A stretch of 35,400 bases of DNA, taken from NCBI GenBank assembly GCA_947588895.1, contig CANQBF010000008.1, positions 1-35,400 on the forward strand, given 5' to 3'. The notes beneath the pieces are model-generated. The model had not been told where the DNA came from and searched no databases. It saw nothing but the letters and a program-made list of their open reading frames with translations. Shown here one piece after another: positions 6,593 to 13,134 of the stretch (positions are counted from its first letter, which is position 1; each line of letters begins with the position of its first letter). Origin of the DNA: an uncultured Bacilli bacterium. GTDB taxonomy: Bacteria > Bacillota_I > Bacilli_A > RF39 > UBA660. The position numbers and the translations under genes are program-made.

Positions 6593-7098
6593 CTTTCTTC
6601 AATAAAGTTTTTAGATTTATGAGGTTCATCAAATAATAGATTAGGATAATTTTGTTGTCTTAATGCTTCATATACAACAATGGCTACAGTATTAGAAAGA
6701 TTTAAGGCTCTAACATCACTAGTCATAGGTATTCTTAAACATCTATCAATATAAGGTTTTAATATTTTGGGAGGAATACCAGTAGATTCTTTACCAAAGA
6801 AAAAATAAATATTTTTAGAAGTATCACTATAATCAAAAGAAGTATGTGGTTTATGTCCATATCTTGTTAAGAAATAATATTCACCCTTATTCTTTTGAAA
6901 AAATTCATCAATATTTTCATATAAAGTATAATGACATTTATCTATATAATTAACACCACTTCTTCTTACATATTTATCATCTAAACTAAATCCTAGAGGT
7001 TTAATTAAATGTAAATGAGTATTAGTAGCAATACAAGTACGCATTATATTTCCGGTATTAGTAGGTATTTCCGGTTCAAATAAAACAACATTAATCAT
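6589..7098 (-). CDS. trmL: tRNA (cytidine(34)-2'-O)-methyltransferase TrmL
   Basis: SPOUT-family methyltransferase that uses S-adenosylmethionine to methylate the ribose at the wobble base of tRNA-Leu isoacceptors. 169 residues, typical for the minimal SPOUT fold. Seen: N-terminal INVVLFEPEIPTNTGNIMRT, GFSLDDKYVRRSG, the trefoil-knot segments FFGKESTGIP and IPMTSDVRALNLSNTVAIVVYE, which are the cofactor-binding loops of the TrmL/TrmH group. GGTGA lies 7 bases before ATG. It is transcribed from a strong promoter divergent from ftsK. The match to TrmL is clear; the exact tRNA targets are family knowledge. Confidence 0.93.
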   Translation of the reverse strand: MINVVLFEPEIPTNTGNIMRTCIATNTHLHLIKPLGFSLDDKYVRRSGVNYIDKCHYTLYENIDEFFQKNKGEYYFLTRYGHKPHTSFDYSDTSKNIYFFFGKESTGIPPKILKPYIDRCLRIPMTSDVRALNLSNTVAIVVYEALRQQNYPNLLFDEPHKSKNFIEES

Positions 7099-7115
7099 AA
7101 TAAATCACCAAAAAT

Positions 7116-7144
7116 ATTATAATAGAGTTAGAATTAATTGTCAA
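7116..7144 (-). promoter_or_regulatory. trmL promoter
   Basis: TTGACA (7144-7139), 17 bases, TATAAT (7121-7116) on the minus strand: consensus sigma-A promoter. Its -35 overlaps the ftsK -35. Confidence 0.8.
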
Positions 7145-7166
7145 AAAATAAGATTTAGTTTATAAT
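7138..7166 (+). promoter_or_regulatory. ftsK promoter
   Basis: TTGTCA (7138-7143), 17 bases, TATAAT (7161-7166). The predicted start near 7173 leaves a leader of about 10 bases carrying GGTGGT, which supports ATG 7183 over ATG 7171. Confidence 0.78.
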
Positions 7167-7182
7167 TATTATGGTGGTAAAA

Positions 7183-9450
7183 ATGGCAAAGAGAAAAAAA
7201 TCAAGAGAAGCTAGTAGTAAAGGAATGAGTAATGAATTAGTTGGTTTAATTCTTGCTATCATTGGAATTATTGGCTTAGGTTTTGGTTATGTTGGAACAT
7301 TAATTAAAGAATTTGCCATGTTTTTACTAGGAACTTGGTGGATAGTTTTTGATATATATTTAGTACTTGTAGGTATATATATGTTATTTAAAAGAAAATT
7401 ACCTAAGTTTTTTTCATCAAGATTAATTGGCTTTTATTTAATAATGATAGTAATATTAGTAGCAAGTCATTTTACCTTTTTAGATAAAATTGGTAAAGTA
7501 TCAGAAATATTAAAAATAACATTAGACCAATTTATGGATAGAATTACAACTATAGATATTTCTAATTCAATATTAAATGCTGGTAGTTCATCTATTGCTA
7601 TTGGTGGTGGTTTAATTGGTGCTGTATGTATTAGTATTTTATATTTCTTATTTGCTAAAGCAGGAACGATTGTTGTTTTAGTAGTTATGGCTTTATTTGG
7701 TTTTATTCTTTTATTTGATATTACTTTAAGTGATGTAATTGATAAGATTAAAGCCTTTATTAAGAGAAATCGTGATGATAGAGAAGAAAAAGAAGATAAT
7801 GATAATGAAAATGATAATATAGATTCTATTAAAAATAATGAAAAAGAAGAAATACCAGAAAAACATTTTGAAGATAAAGAAGAAAGTATTGTTGTTTCAA
7901 GTTTAGCTAATATTAAAAATCATCATGAAGATGTAAAAGAAGAAGTAAGTGAAGTAGTTGATGCTGAAGTTATAAATGAAGCGGAAATAATATCAAATGC
8001 TCCATATAAATTACCACCATTGAATATTTTAAATGAAGTTAAGAAAGAAAAGAAAACAACACTTGATAGTCATACTTTAAATAATAGAACCGTATTAGAA
8101 ACAGTCTTAAAAGATTTTCAAATTACAGCTAGAGTAGTGGATATTCATGTTGGACCTGCTGTTACTCAATATGAAATTGTTGTTCCAGCTGGTACCAAAG
8201 TAAGTAGAATTTTAAATATTAATAAAGAAATAGCTTTAGCTCTTGCTGCCAAAGATGTTCGTATTGAAGCACCGATTCCCGGAAAAAGTACAATAGGTAT
8301 TGAAATACCTAATCAATCAATAAGTGCTGTATCATTTAGAGAAATAATTGAAGCTAATCAAAGTGTTAAAGATAAATATGATATAATGGTTACTTTAGGT
8401 AAAAATTTAATGGGTAAACCTATTGTAGCAGATATGGCAAAGATGCCTCACCTTTTAGTAGCAGGTTCTACTGGTTCTGGTAAATCAGTTTGTATTAATT
8501 CTATTATTTGTTCTATATTAATGAATTATAATCCTAATGATGTTAAATTAGTTTTAGTTGACCCTAAAAAAGTAGAACTTACAAATTATAATGGAACACC
8601 ACATTTATTATGTCCTGTTGTAAATGACCCAAAGAAAGCATCATTAATGTTACAAAATGTTGTAAGAGAAATGGAAAGAAGATATGATGTCTTTAGTGAA
8701 AAAGGGGTTAAAAAGATAAGTGAATATAATGCTTATATTGAAAAAGAAAATAAAAAACATCCAGAAACGCCACTTAATAAAATGTTTTATTTAGTTGTTA
8801 TTATTGATGAACTTGCTGATTTAATGTTAGTTGCATCTAAAGAAGTAGAAGATTCAATTATGCGAATTACGCAAATGGCAAGAGCAGCTGGTATTCATTT
8901 AATCGTTGCCACCCAAAGACCATCAACTGATGTTATTACTGGTGTAGTAAAAGCAAATATTCCATCAAGAATATGTTTTGCTGTAGCTAGTCAAATTGAT
9001 TCAAGAACAGCACTAGATATGAGTGGTGCTGAAAAATTACTTGGTAAAGGTGATATGTTATATTTACCAATGGGGGAAAATCAACCAACTCGTATTCAAG
9101 GTTGCTATATATCTGATGAAGAAATTAATAGATTAATTAATTATTGCTCAAAACAAATTGCTGTTCATTATGATGATACAATTACATCAAGTAATGTATC
9201 AACAACTGAAGCAAGTGGAAGTGGTAATGGTGAGGATGGTTATGATGACCCAATGTATAATGAAATAGTAGAATTTGCTATGCAAACAGGTAAAATTAGT
9301 GCATCTTTAATTCAAAGAAAATTCCGTTTTGGATTTAATCGAGCAGCAAGAATGATTGACTTACTAGAATCAAGGGGAATAGTTGGACCTCAAAATGGTG
9401 CTAAACCACGTGAAGTATTGAAAAAATATAATAATGATGAGGAAGAATAG
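7183..9450 (+). CDS. ftsK: DNA translocase FtsK/SpoIIIE
   Basis: Septum-bound, ATP-driven double-stranded DNA pump that clears chromosome from the division or sporulation septum. About 755 residues. Order: four to five N-terminal membrane helices (residues about 15-190), a short acidic Glu/Asn/Lys linker (about 195-290), the alpha/beta RecA-like motor with Walker A GSTGSGKS near residue 427 and Walker B LVVIIDELADLM, ATQRPSTDVITG, and a C-terminal winged-helix gamma domain (ASLIQRKFRFGFNRAARMIDLLE) that reads polar DNA sequences. Length fits SpoIIIE/SftA-type proteins. Start at 7183 follows GGTGGT. Since the window also carries spoIIP and cotJ genes, a role in moving DNA into the forespore is plausible but cannot be separated from a cell-division role. 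Confidence 0.95.
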   Translation: MAKRKKSREASSKGMSNELVGLILAIIGIIGLGFGYVGTLIKEFAMFLLGTWWIVFDIYLVLVGIYMLFKRKLPKFFSSRLIGFYLIMIVILVASHFTFLDKIGKVSEILKITLDQFMDRITTIDISNSILNAGSSSIAIGGGLIGAVCISILYFLFAKAGTIVVLVVMALFGFILLFDITLSDVIDKIKAFIKRNRDDREEKEDNDNENDNIDSIKNNEKEEIPEKHFEDKEESIVVSSLANIKNHHEDVKEEVSEVVDAEVINEAEIISNAPYKLPPLNILNEVKKEKKTTLDSHTLNNRTVLETVLKDFQITARVVDIHVGPAVTQYEIVVPAGTKVSRILNINKEIALALAAKDVRIEAPIPGKSTIGIEIPNQSISAVSFREIIEANQSVKDKYDIMVTLGKNLMGKPIVADMAKMPHLLVAGSTGSGKSVCINSIICSILMNYNPNDVKLVLVDPKKVELTNYNGTPHLLCPVVNDPKKASLMLQNVVREMERRYDVFSEKGVKKISEYNAYIEKENKKHPETPLNKMFYLVVIIDELADLMLVASKEVEDSIMRITQMARAAGIHLIVATQRPSTDVITGVVKANIPSRICFAVASQIDSRTALDMSGAEKLLGKGDMLYLPMGENQPTRIQGCYISDEEINRLINYCSKQIAVHYDDTITSSNVSTTEASGSGNGEDGYDDPMYNEIVEFAMQTGKISASLIQRKFRFGFNRAARMIDLLESRGIVGPQNGAKPREVLKKYNNDEEE

Positions 9451-9466
9451 AAATATTCTTTTTCTT
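9443..9466 (+). terminator. ftsK terminator
   Basis: AAGAATA (9443-9449), loop GAAA, TATTCTT (9454-9460), then TTT. The last codons and the TAG stop lie in the left arm and loop. Confidence 0.65.
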
Positions 9467-9500
9467 CTTGACATAAAATGTTTATTAAAGAAAATAAAAG

Positions 9501-9530
9501 TTTACAAAGAAAAAGCTATTGTGATAAAAT
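9501..9530 (+). promoter_or_regulatory. Promoter of the thioredoxin-fold gene
   Basis: TTTACA (9501-9506), 18 bases, extended -10 TGATAAAAT (TAAAAT at 9525-9530). Predicted start near 9537 rules out translation from the in-frame ATGs at 9478 and 9535. Confidence 0.5.
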
Positions 9531-9552
9531 TAAAATGAAAGGGTTGATTAAA

Positions 9553-10137
9553 ATGGCTCAAAAGAAAAAAACAGTGTCTAAAAATAGTAGTATAAAAAAA
9601 GAAAATGCAACTATGGCTAGCTCTAAAAATTATCTAATTGCCTTTGTTATATTATTTGGTAGTATTCTTTTAGCATTATATTTATTTTCTTGGTATAAAG
9701 TTAAAAGAGATGAAAAACTTATGAATAGTTATTTAATTACTACAAATACAATTGAATCAAATATAAAAGATTTAAATTCATTAACCCAAGTAAGACAAGA
9801 AGCACCAAATTCATATTTTATTTATTTTGGTTATACAAATGATGAAGATGAATATAATTTAGAGAAAAAATTAAAAAAAGTTATTGATAAATATAAATTA
9901 AATGATATATTTTATTATTTTGATGTAACTGATTTAAAAGAAAATAATAAAGATTATTTAAATAAAATAGAGAAAAATTTAAATATAAAAGATTTAGCTA
10001 ATGTACCAGCAATTATTTATGTACGTAATAATGAAATATTAGAAGATAATATTATTGTTGGTAAAAATAATAAGATGTTAAATATTAATGATTTTAATAA
10101 ATTGTTAGATATTTATGATTTTGATGTAATAAAATAG
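9553..10137 (+). CDS. Membrane-anchored thioredoxin-fold protein lacking the CXXC motif
   Basis: 194 residues from ATG 9553 (AAAGGG 9 bases upstream). A Lys/Ser-rich cytoplasmic tail, one membrane helix (about residues 27-48), then a domain outside the membrane. The order strand (SYFIYFGYT), helix, strand (IFYYFDVTDL), NVPAIIYVRN and a following glycine resembles thioredoxin, the VPAIIYV piece matching the cis-proline strand. Where thioredoxins have WCXXC this protein has YTNDED, and there is no cysteine in the domain, so it cannot be a disulfide oxidoreductase. A binding or chaperone role is possible. It precedes the cotJ genes but has a separate promoter. Confidence 0.8.
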   Translation: MAQKKKTVSKNSSIKKENATMASSKNYLIAFVILFGSILLALYLFSWYKVKRDEKLMNSYLITTNTIESNIKDLNSLTQVRQEAPNSYFIYFGYTNDEDEYNLEKKLKKVIDKYKLNDIFYYFDVTDLKENNKDYLNKIEKNLNIKDLANVPAIIYVRNNEILEDNIIVGKNNKMLNINDFNKLLDIYDFDVIK

Positions 10138-10150
10138 GCGAATACATCTA

Positions 10151-10177
10151 CGGGTAAATTAATTATCTCATACATTA
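10151..10177 (+). promoter_or_regulatory. Candidate sporulation-sigma promoter of the cotJ operon
   Basis: CATACATTA at 10169-10177 matches the -10 of mother-cell sigma factors (E: CATACAnT; K: CATAnnnTA), and AC at 10150-10151 lies 17 bases before it as in sigma-K promoters. The predicted start would fall at the edge of the ribosome binding site (10182-10188), which weakens the call. Confidence 0.3.
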
Positions 10178-10197
10178 ATGTAGGAGGTAATTTTTTT

Positions 10198-10665
10198 ATG
10201 TTATTTGATAATAACGATGTTGATTTAGATTTTACATTACTTAATTTAGCAGGTATGCCAACTAAAGATTTAATGAGTATGAATAATTTTAATCAAAGTA
10301 CTAGTAATATTTTATCAGCTAAAGAAGGATTTTTAAGAGGAAATATGTTTAAAAATGAATATAAACCATATCGTAATTTAACTTATATTGATATTAAACC
10401 TAAAAATGACAGAGAAGCTAAATTATATAATGTAATGCAATTTGCTTTTGCTATTAATGATATGAATCTTTATTTAGATTTACATCCTGATGATAGTAGT
10501 GCAATGATGCTTTTTGAAGAATTTGTAAAAGAAGAAAGAAAAGCAAAGAAAGAATATGAGGAAAGTTATGGTCCACTTACAGTAACTCATACTAAAGGTA
10601 ATGACTTTGATTGGATTGATAACCCATGGCCTTGGGAAAATTTAGGAGGTAGTATGTATGTTTAA
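10198..10665 (+). CDS. cotJB: Spore coat protein CotJB with N-terminal CotJA-like segment
   Basis: 155 residues, longer than usual CotJB (about 85-90). The C-terminal half is CotJB: LYLDLHPDD near residues 91-99, YEESYGPL near 122-129 and DNPWPWE near 141-147. The N-terminal half contains EGFLRGNMFKNEYKPY (about residues 42-57), which resembles the EALxxGTLFPELYxPY core of CotJA, normally a separate gene just upstream; no separate cotJA exists here. AGGAGGT lies 9 bases before ATG. It overlaps cotJC by 8 bases. CotJ proteins sit in the inner spore coat or mother-cell side of the forespore. The CotJB call is firm; the CotJA fusion rests on a short motif. Confidence 0.85.
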   Translation: MLFDNNDVDLDFTLLNLAGMPTKDLMSMNNFNQSTSNILSAKEGFLRGNMFKNEYKPYRNLTYIDIKPKNDREAKLYNVMQFAFAINDMNLYLDLHPDDSSAMMLFEEFVKEERKAKKEYEESYGPLTVTHTKGNDFDWIDNPWPWENLGGSMYV

Positions 10666-11215
10666 ATATGTCAAACACACTAATTATCCAATATCAATTA
10701 AAAAGAAAGATTTAAGAATGGCTAAATATCTTTTAACACAATTTGGTGGAGCAAATGGTGAACTTGCTGCAGCAATGCGTTACTTTAGTCAAAAATATAC
10801 TATGCCTGATGATAAAGGTAAAGCTTTATTAAATGATATTTCAACTGAAGAATTAGGACATTGTGAAATGATTTGTACAATGGTACATGAACTTACTAAA
10901 AATGCAACAGTAAAAGAATTAGAAGAAGCAGGTTTAGGTTCATATTATGCTGATCATAATAAAGGAATATATCCAGTTGATGCTTCAGGAGTTCCATTTA
11001 CTGCTACTTATTTTGCTGTAACGGCTGACCCGATTGCTGATTTAATGGAAGATATGGCAGCAGAACAAAAAGCAAGAGCAGTATATGAAAATTTAATTAA
11101 TTTAACTGATGATGAAGATGTTTTAGCACCACTTTTATTCTTAAGACAAAGAGAAGTAGTTCATTTTAATCGTTTTAAAGAATTATATGAATATTATAAA
11201 AGTAAAGGATATTAA
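10658..11215 (+). CDS. cotJC: Spore coat protein CotJC, manganese-catalase family
   Basis: 185 residues. Ferritin-like four-helix bundle of the Mn-catalase family, which breaks down hydrogen peroxide with a di-manganese centre. Seen: GELAAAMRYFSQ (first helix Glu), EELGHCE (second helix Glu/His), AEQKARAVYENL and FLRQREVVHFNRF, supplying the later Glu/His ligands, so the metal site looks intact. AGGAGGT at 10644-10650 is 7 bases ahead of ATG 10658, which overlaps the cotJB end, implying translational coupling. Catalase activity is known for some CotJC homologues; coat location is family knowledge. Confidence 0.93.
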   Translation: MFKYVKHTNYPISIKKKDLRMAKYLLTQFGGANGELAAAMRYFSQKYTMPDDKGKALLNDISTEELGHCEMICTMVHELTKNATVKELEEAGLGSYYADHNKGIYPVDASGVPFTATYFAVTADPIADLMEDMAAEQKARAVYENLINLTDDEDVLAPLLFLRQREVVHFNRFKELYEYYKSKGY

Positions 11216-11232
11216 ATTGTTAAATTTAAAAT

Positions 11233-11260
11233 AAAAAATGTTGGTTATCAACATTTTTTT
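11233..11260. terminator. Bidirectional terminator between cotJC and the DUF3800 gene
   Basis: AAAAAATGTTG (11233-11243), loop GTTAT, CAACATTTTTTT (11249-11260). T-run on both strands. The minus-strand gene stops inside it. Confidence 0.8.
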
Positions 11261-11928
11261 GGTATATGAATTATATAATTAATTTTAATTGGATTTAAAT
11301 AATGAACTCTTGTATAACCGGCGATAATATCGGCAGCTTGGACTAAAAAATTATAGTAAGAATTTTTATGTTTAACAGTTACTTTTAAATTACTATTGAT
11401 AATATTTTTAAAAGATATATTATTTCTTATATTAGACATACCATATTTTAATTCTTCATATATACTATTTTCTAAAATATAATAGCCATTACTTTTATAA
11501 TTACTTTCATCTATATATATAATTAATTCTAAGTCAATATTGGGGTTAATTATTTTTTTATTAATTAATTCTTTAATAACATTTTTAATAAGTATTTTAA
11601 TAGCATAATCTAAGTATCTACCTTTAGATTTACTATTTTTCATAATATTAGGATATACTTTATTATTATCAATGATAATGGCAAAAGTAAAATATTTTTC
11701 TAAATAATCTAAAAAATTATGAAGATAACAATTACTTAAATTATTATATTTTAATTCTTTCTTAGTTTTACGTCCTTTATTTGTTTTATCAACAATATTT
11801 TGATATTCTTTATTAAATTGTTCTTTATTTGTTAAAGCTAAACCACCAAAAGTCATTATATTATCTCTTTTGGATAATTGTCCTGAGTCATCAATAGCAA
11901 GATAAATTGTTGGGTTAGTATTATTCAT
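11248..11928 (-). CDS. DUF3800 domain protein
   Basis: 226 residues from ATG 11928, which has AAAGGA about 6 bases upstream; the longer open frame to 11991 runs through the promoter and is rejected. The N-terminal motif IYLAIDDSGQ and the C-terminal FLVQAADIIAGYTRVH are the two conserved ends of DUF3800, an RNase H-like fold with acidic residues at putative catalytic places; a third acidic element is YIDESN. DUF3800 genes are often found near defence and mobile genes but lack a settled function. Here it stands alone between cotJC and a small membrane protein gene. It is the only gene in the window ending in TGA, followed at once by TAA. Confidence 0.82.
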   Translation of the reverse strand: MNNTNPTIYLAIDDSGQLSKRDNIMTFGGLALTNKEQFNKEYQNIVDKTNKGRKTKKELKYNNLSNCYLHNFLDYLEKYFTFAIIIDNNKVYPNIMKNSKSKGRYLDYAIKILIKNVIKELINKKIINPNIDLELIIYIDESNYKSNGYYILENSIYEELKYGMSNIRNNISFKNIINSNLKVTVKHKNSYYNFLVQAADIIAGYTRVHYLNPIKINYIIHIPKKC

Positions 11929-11960
11929 ATAAGTCCTTTCTACTACCCATAAATAATATA

Positions 11961-11991
11961 ACATATTTAATAATGTATTTAAATATGTCAA
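11961..11991 (-). promoter_or_regulatory. Promoter/operator region of the DUF3800 gene
   Basis: ACATATTT (11961-11968) and AAATATGT (11981-11988) form an 8-bp inverted repeat with a 12-base spacer. It overlaps a minus-strand TTGACA (11991-11986). No good -10 was found at 17 bases (TAAATA lies at 16), so the layout suggests a repressor site over a weak promoter. Confidence 0.35.
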
Positions 11992-12037
11992 ATAAGAAAA
12001 AAATATAAGATAAAAATAAATAAAAATGTTAAAAGTT

Positions 12038-12046
12038 TGGTATAAT
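12038..12046 (+). promoter_or_regulatory. Extended -10 promoter of the 59-residue membrane protein gene
   Basis: TGGTATAAT with TATAAT at 12041-12046; no recognisable -35 at 17 bases. Predicted start near 12053. Confidence 0.5.
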
Positions 12047-12072
12047 TTGAATAAGAAAGTAGGATAATAAAA

Positions 12073-12252
12073 ATGAAAAGAGAAGAAAATAATAATATTG
12101 AAGTTAAATTAAGAAGTGAAGCATATAACAATCATAATAGTGAATTAATTGAAAAAAGAGAAAAAGAAAATACTGGAGTTATGTGGGGATTTGTTTTAGG
12201 ATTTTTATTATTTTTTATAATTTTAATATTAATAGTTCTCTTTGTTAAATAG
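12073..12252 (+). CDS. Small single-pass membrane protein (59 residues)
   Basis: ATG 12073 to TAG 12252. A charged Lys/Glu/Asn-rich N-terminal half of about 36 residues is followed by a hydrophobic helix (VMWGFVLGFLLFFIILILIVLFV) reaching almost the C-terminus. AGGA lies about 9 bases before ATG and an extended -10 promoter precedes it. Such tail-anchored small proteins are common in Firmicutes and have no assigned role. It ends 11 bases before the UPF0316 gene and probably shares its transcript. Confidence 0.7.
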   Translation: MKREENNNIEVKLRSEAYNNHNSELIEKREKENTGVMWGFVLGFLLFFIILILIVLFVK

Positions 12253-12263
12253 AGGGTGATATT

Positions 12264-12770
12264 ATACTTACTTGTTTTAAAATATTTACAGCTAGAATTA
12301 TTGATGTTACATTAGGAACTTTAAGAACCGTATATTTTGTAAAAGGTAAAACCATAGAGCCATTTATAATTGCTTTTTTTGAAGTATTAATTTGGTATTT
12401 AATAGCTAAAGAAGCATTGAATGCAACAGGTAATGTTATGGTAATTGCTGTTAGTTATGCTGGAGGGTATGCAACAGGTACCTTTATTGGTTCGTTTTTA
12501 TCTAATCATTTAATTAAAGGGGTTGTGGGAGTTCAAGTTGTTGTTAATAAATCAGCTAAAAAATTAATTAATATTTTAAGAGATAAAGGTTATGGAGTAT
12601 CAGTTATTAATTTAAAAGATGATTATGAAGGTAAAAATAAAGATATGCTTTATATTCAAATTAATAATAATAAATTAAAAGAATTAACAAGTATTATTAA
12701 AAAATATGATTATAATGCATTTATCGTTGTCAATGAAACAAAATTAGTTCAAAATGGGTTTGTTAAATAG
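12264..12770 (+). CDS. UPF0316 family membrane protein (DUF5698 + DUF2179), non-canonical start
   Basis: The frame is open from 12249 and encodes a full-length UPF0316 protein of about 168 residues: KIFTARIIDVTLGTLRTVY, an aromatic helix FIIAFFEVLIWYLI, a Gly/Tyr helix SYAGGYATGTFIGSF, then a soluble DUF2179 domain (VQVVVNKSAKKLINILRDKGYGVSVI to the end), a likely ligand- or nucleotide-sensing module. No ATG, GTG or TTG lies in frame before TTG 12417, which would delete the conserved first helices. GGTGAT at 12255-12260 is a ribosome binding site, so translation probably starts at ATA 12264 (or ATT 12261). Loss of the start codon by a point change or a sequence error is the alternative. Physiological role unknown. 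Confidence 0.8.
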   Translation: MLTCFKIFTARIIDVTLGTLRTVYFVKGKTIEPFIIAFFEVLIWYLIAKEALNATGNVMVIAVSYAGGYATGTFIGSFLSNHLIKGVVGVQVVVNKSAKKLINILRDKGYGVSVINLKDDYEGKNKDMLYIQINNNKLKELTSIIKKYDYNAFIVVNETKLVQNGFVK

Positions 12771-12796
12771 AGTAATAATTTTTTGTTTAAATTTTG

Positions 12797-12825
12797 TTGT
12801 TTTATTAGAAAATGTTTGATATAAT
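12797..12825 (+). promoter_or_regulatory. Promoter of the rimP-nusA-infB operon
   Basis: TTGTTT (12797-12802), 17 bases, TATAAT (12820-12825) extended by TGA at 12817-12819. Predicted start near 12832. Confidence 0.65.
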
Positions 12826-12839
12826 ATATTTGCAATTTT

Positions 12840-12861
12840 AAGTGGGCATAATTTCCCACTT
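12840..12861 (+). promoter_or_regulatory. Leader hairpin of the rimP-nusA operon
   Basis: AAGTGGG (12840-12846), loop CATAATTT plus one base, CCCACTT (12855-12861), then TTATTATTAG. It lies between promoter and rimP in a leader of about 50 bases. It could be an attenuator, a stability hairpin, or the terminator of the preceding gene. Confidence 0.5.
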
Positions 12862-12883
12862 TTATTATTAGTTAGAGGTGAGT

Positions 12884-13132
12884 ATGGGAGAATTAGAAAG
12901 ATTAAAAAAACAATTAGAAGAAGTTTTACAAAAAGATGAAATAATTGTTGATGAAATTACTTTGGAAGAAAAAGGTAAATATACGTTTTTAACCATTGTT
13001 TTAGACAAAGTTGGTGGTATTGATTTAGATGGGATTGTCGATGCAACCAATATTATAAATCCTATCGTAGATGAATATGATATATGTGATAGTGAATATA
13101 TATTAGATGTTATTAGTAAAGAAAGAGGATAG
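12884..13132 (+). CDS. rimP: Short ribosome maturation factor RimP (N-terminal domain only)
   Basis: 82 residues; RimP is usually about 150. The sequence (VDEITLEEKGKYTFLTIVLDKVGGIDLDGIVDATNIINPIVDEYD, then YILDVISKERG) fits the N-terminal alpha/beta domain that helps 30S assembly, and stops where the conserved SSPGxxRPL hinge and the C-terminal SH3-like domain should begin. No continuation is visible in other frames: nusA starts 2 bases later. ATG 12884 is chosen over GTG 12878 because AGAGG (12874-12878) needs about 5 bases of spacing. Position before nusA is the conserved one, which supports the call. Confidence 0.8.
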   Translation: MGELERLKKQLEEVLQKDEIIVDEITLEEKGKYTFLTIVLDKVGGIDLDGIVDATNIINPIVDEYDICDSEYILDVISKERG

Positions 13133-13134
13133 TT

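Noticed and set aside
10662-10676. 15-base identity (TTTAAATATGTCAAA) between the cotJC start and the DUF3800 promoter at 11978-11992
   Set aside because: In cotJC it is coding sequence (residues FKYVK); with this AT content and no second shared feature it is best taken as chance.
11929-11991. N-terminal extension of the DUF3800 protein
   Set aside because: The extra 21 codons run through the promoter/operator region and have no ribosome binding site; ATG 11928 has one.
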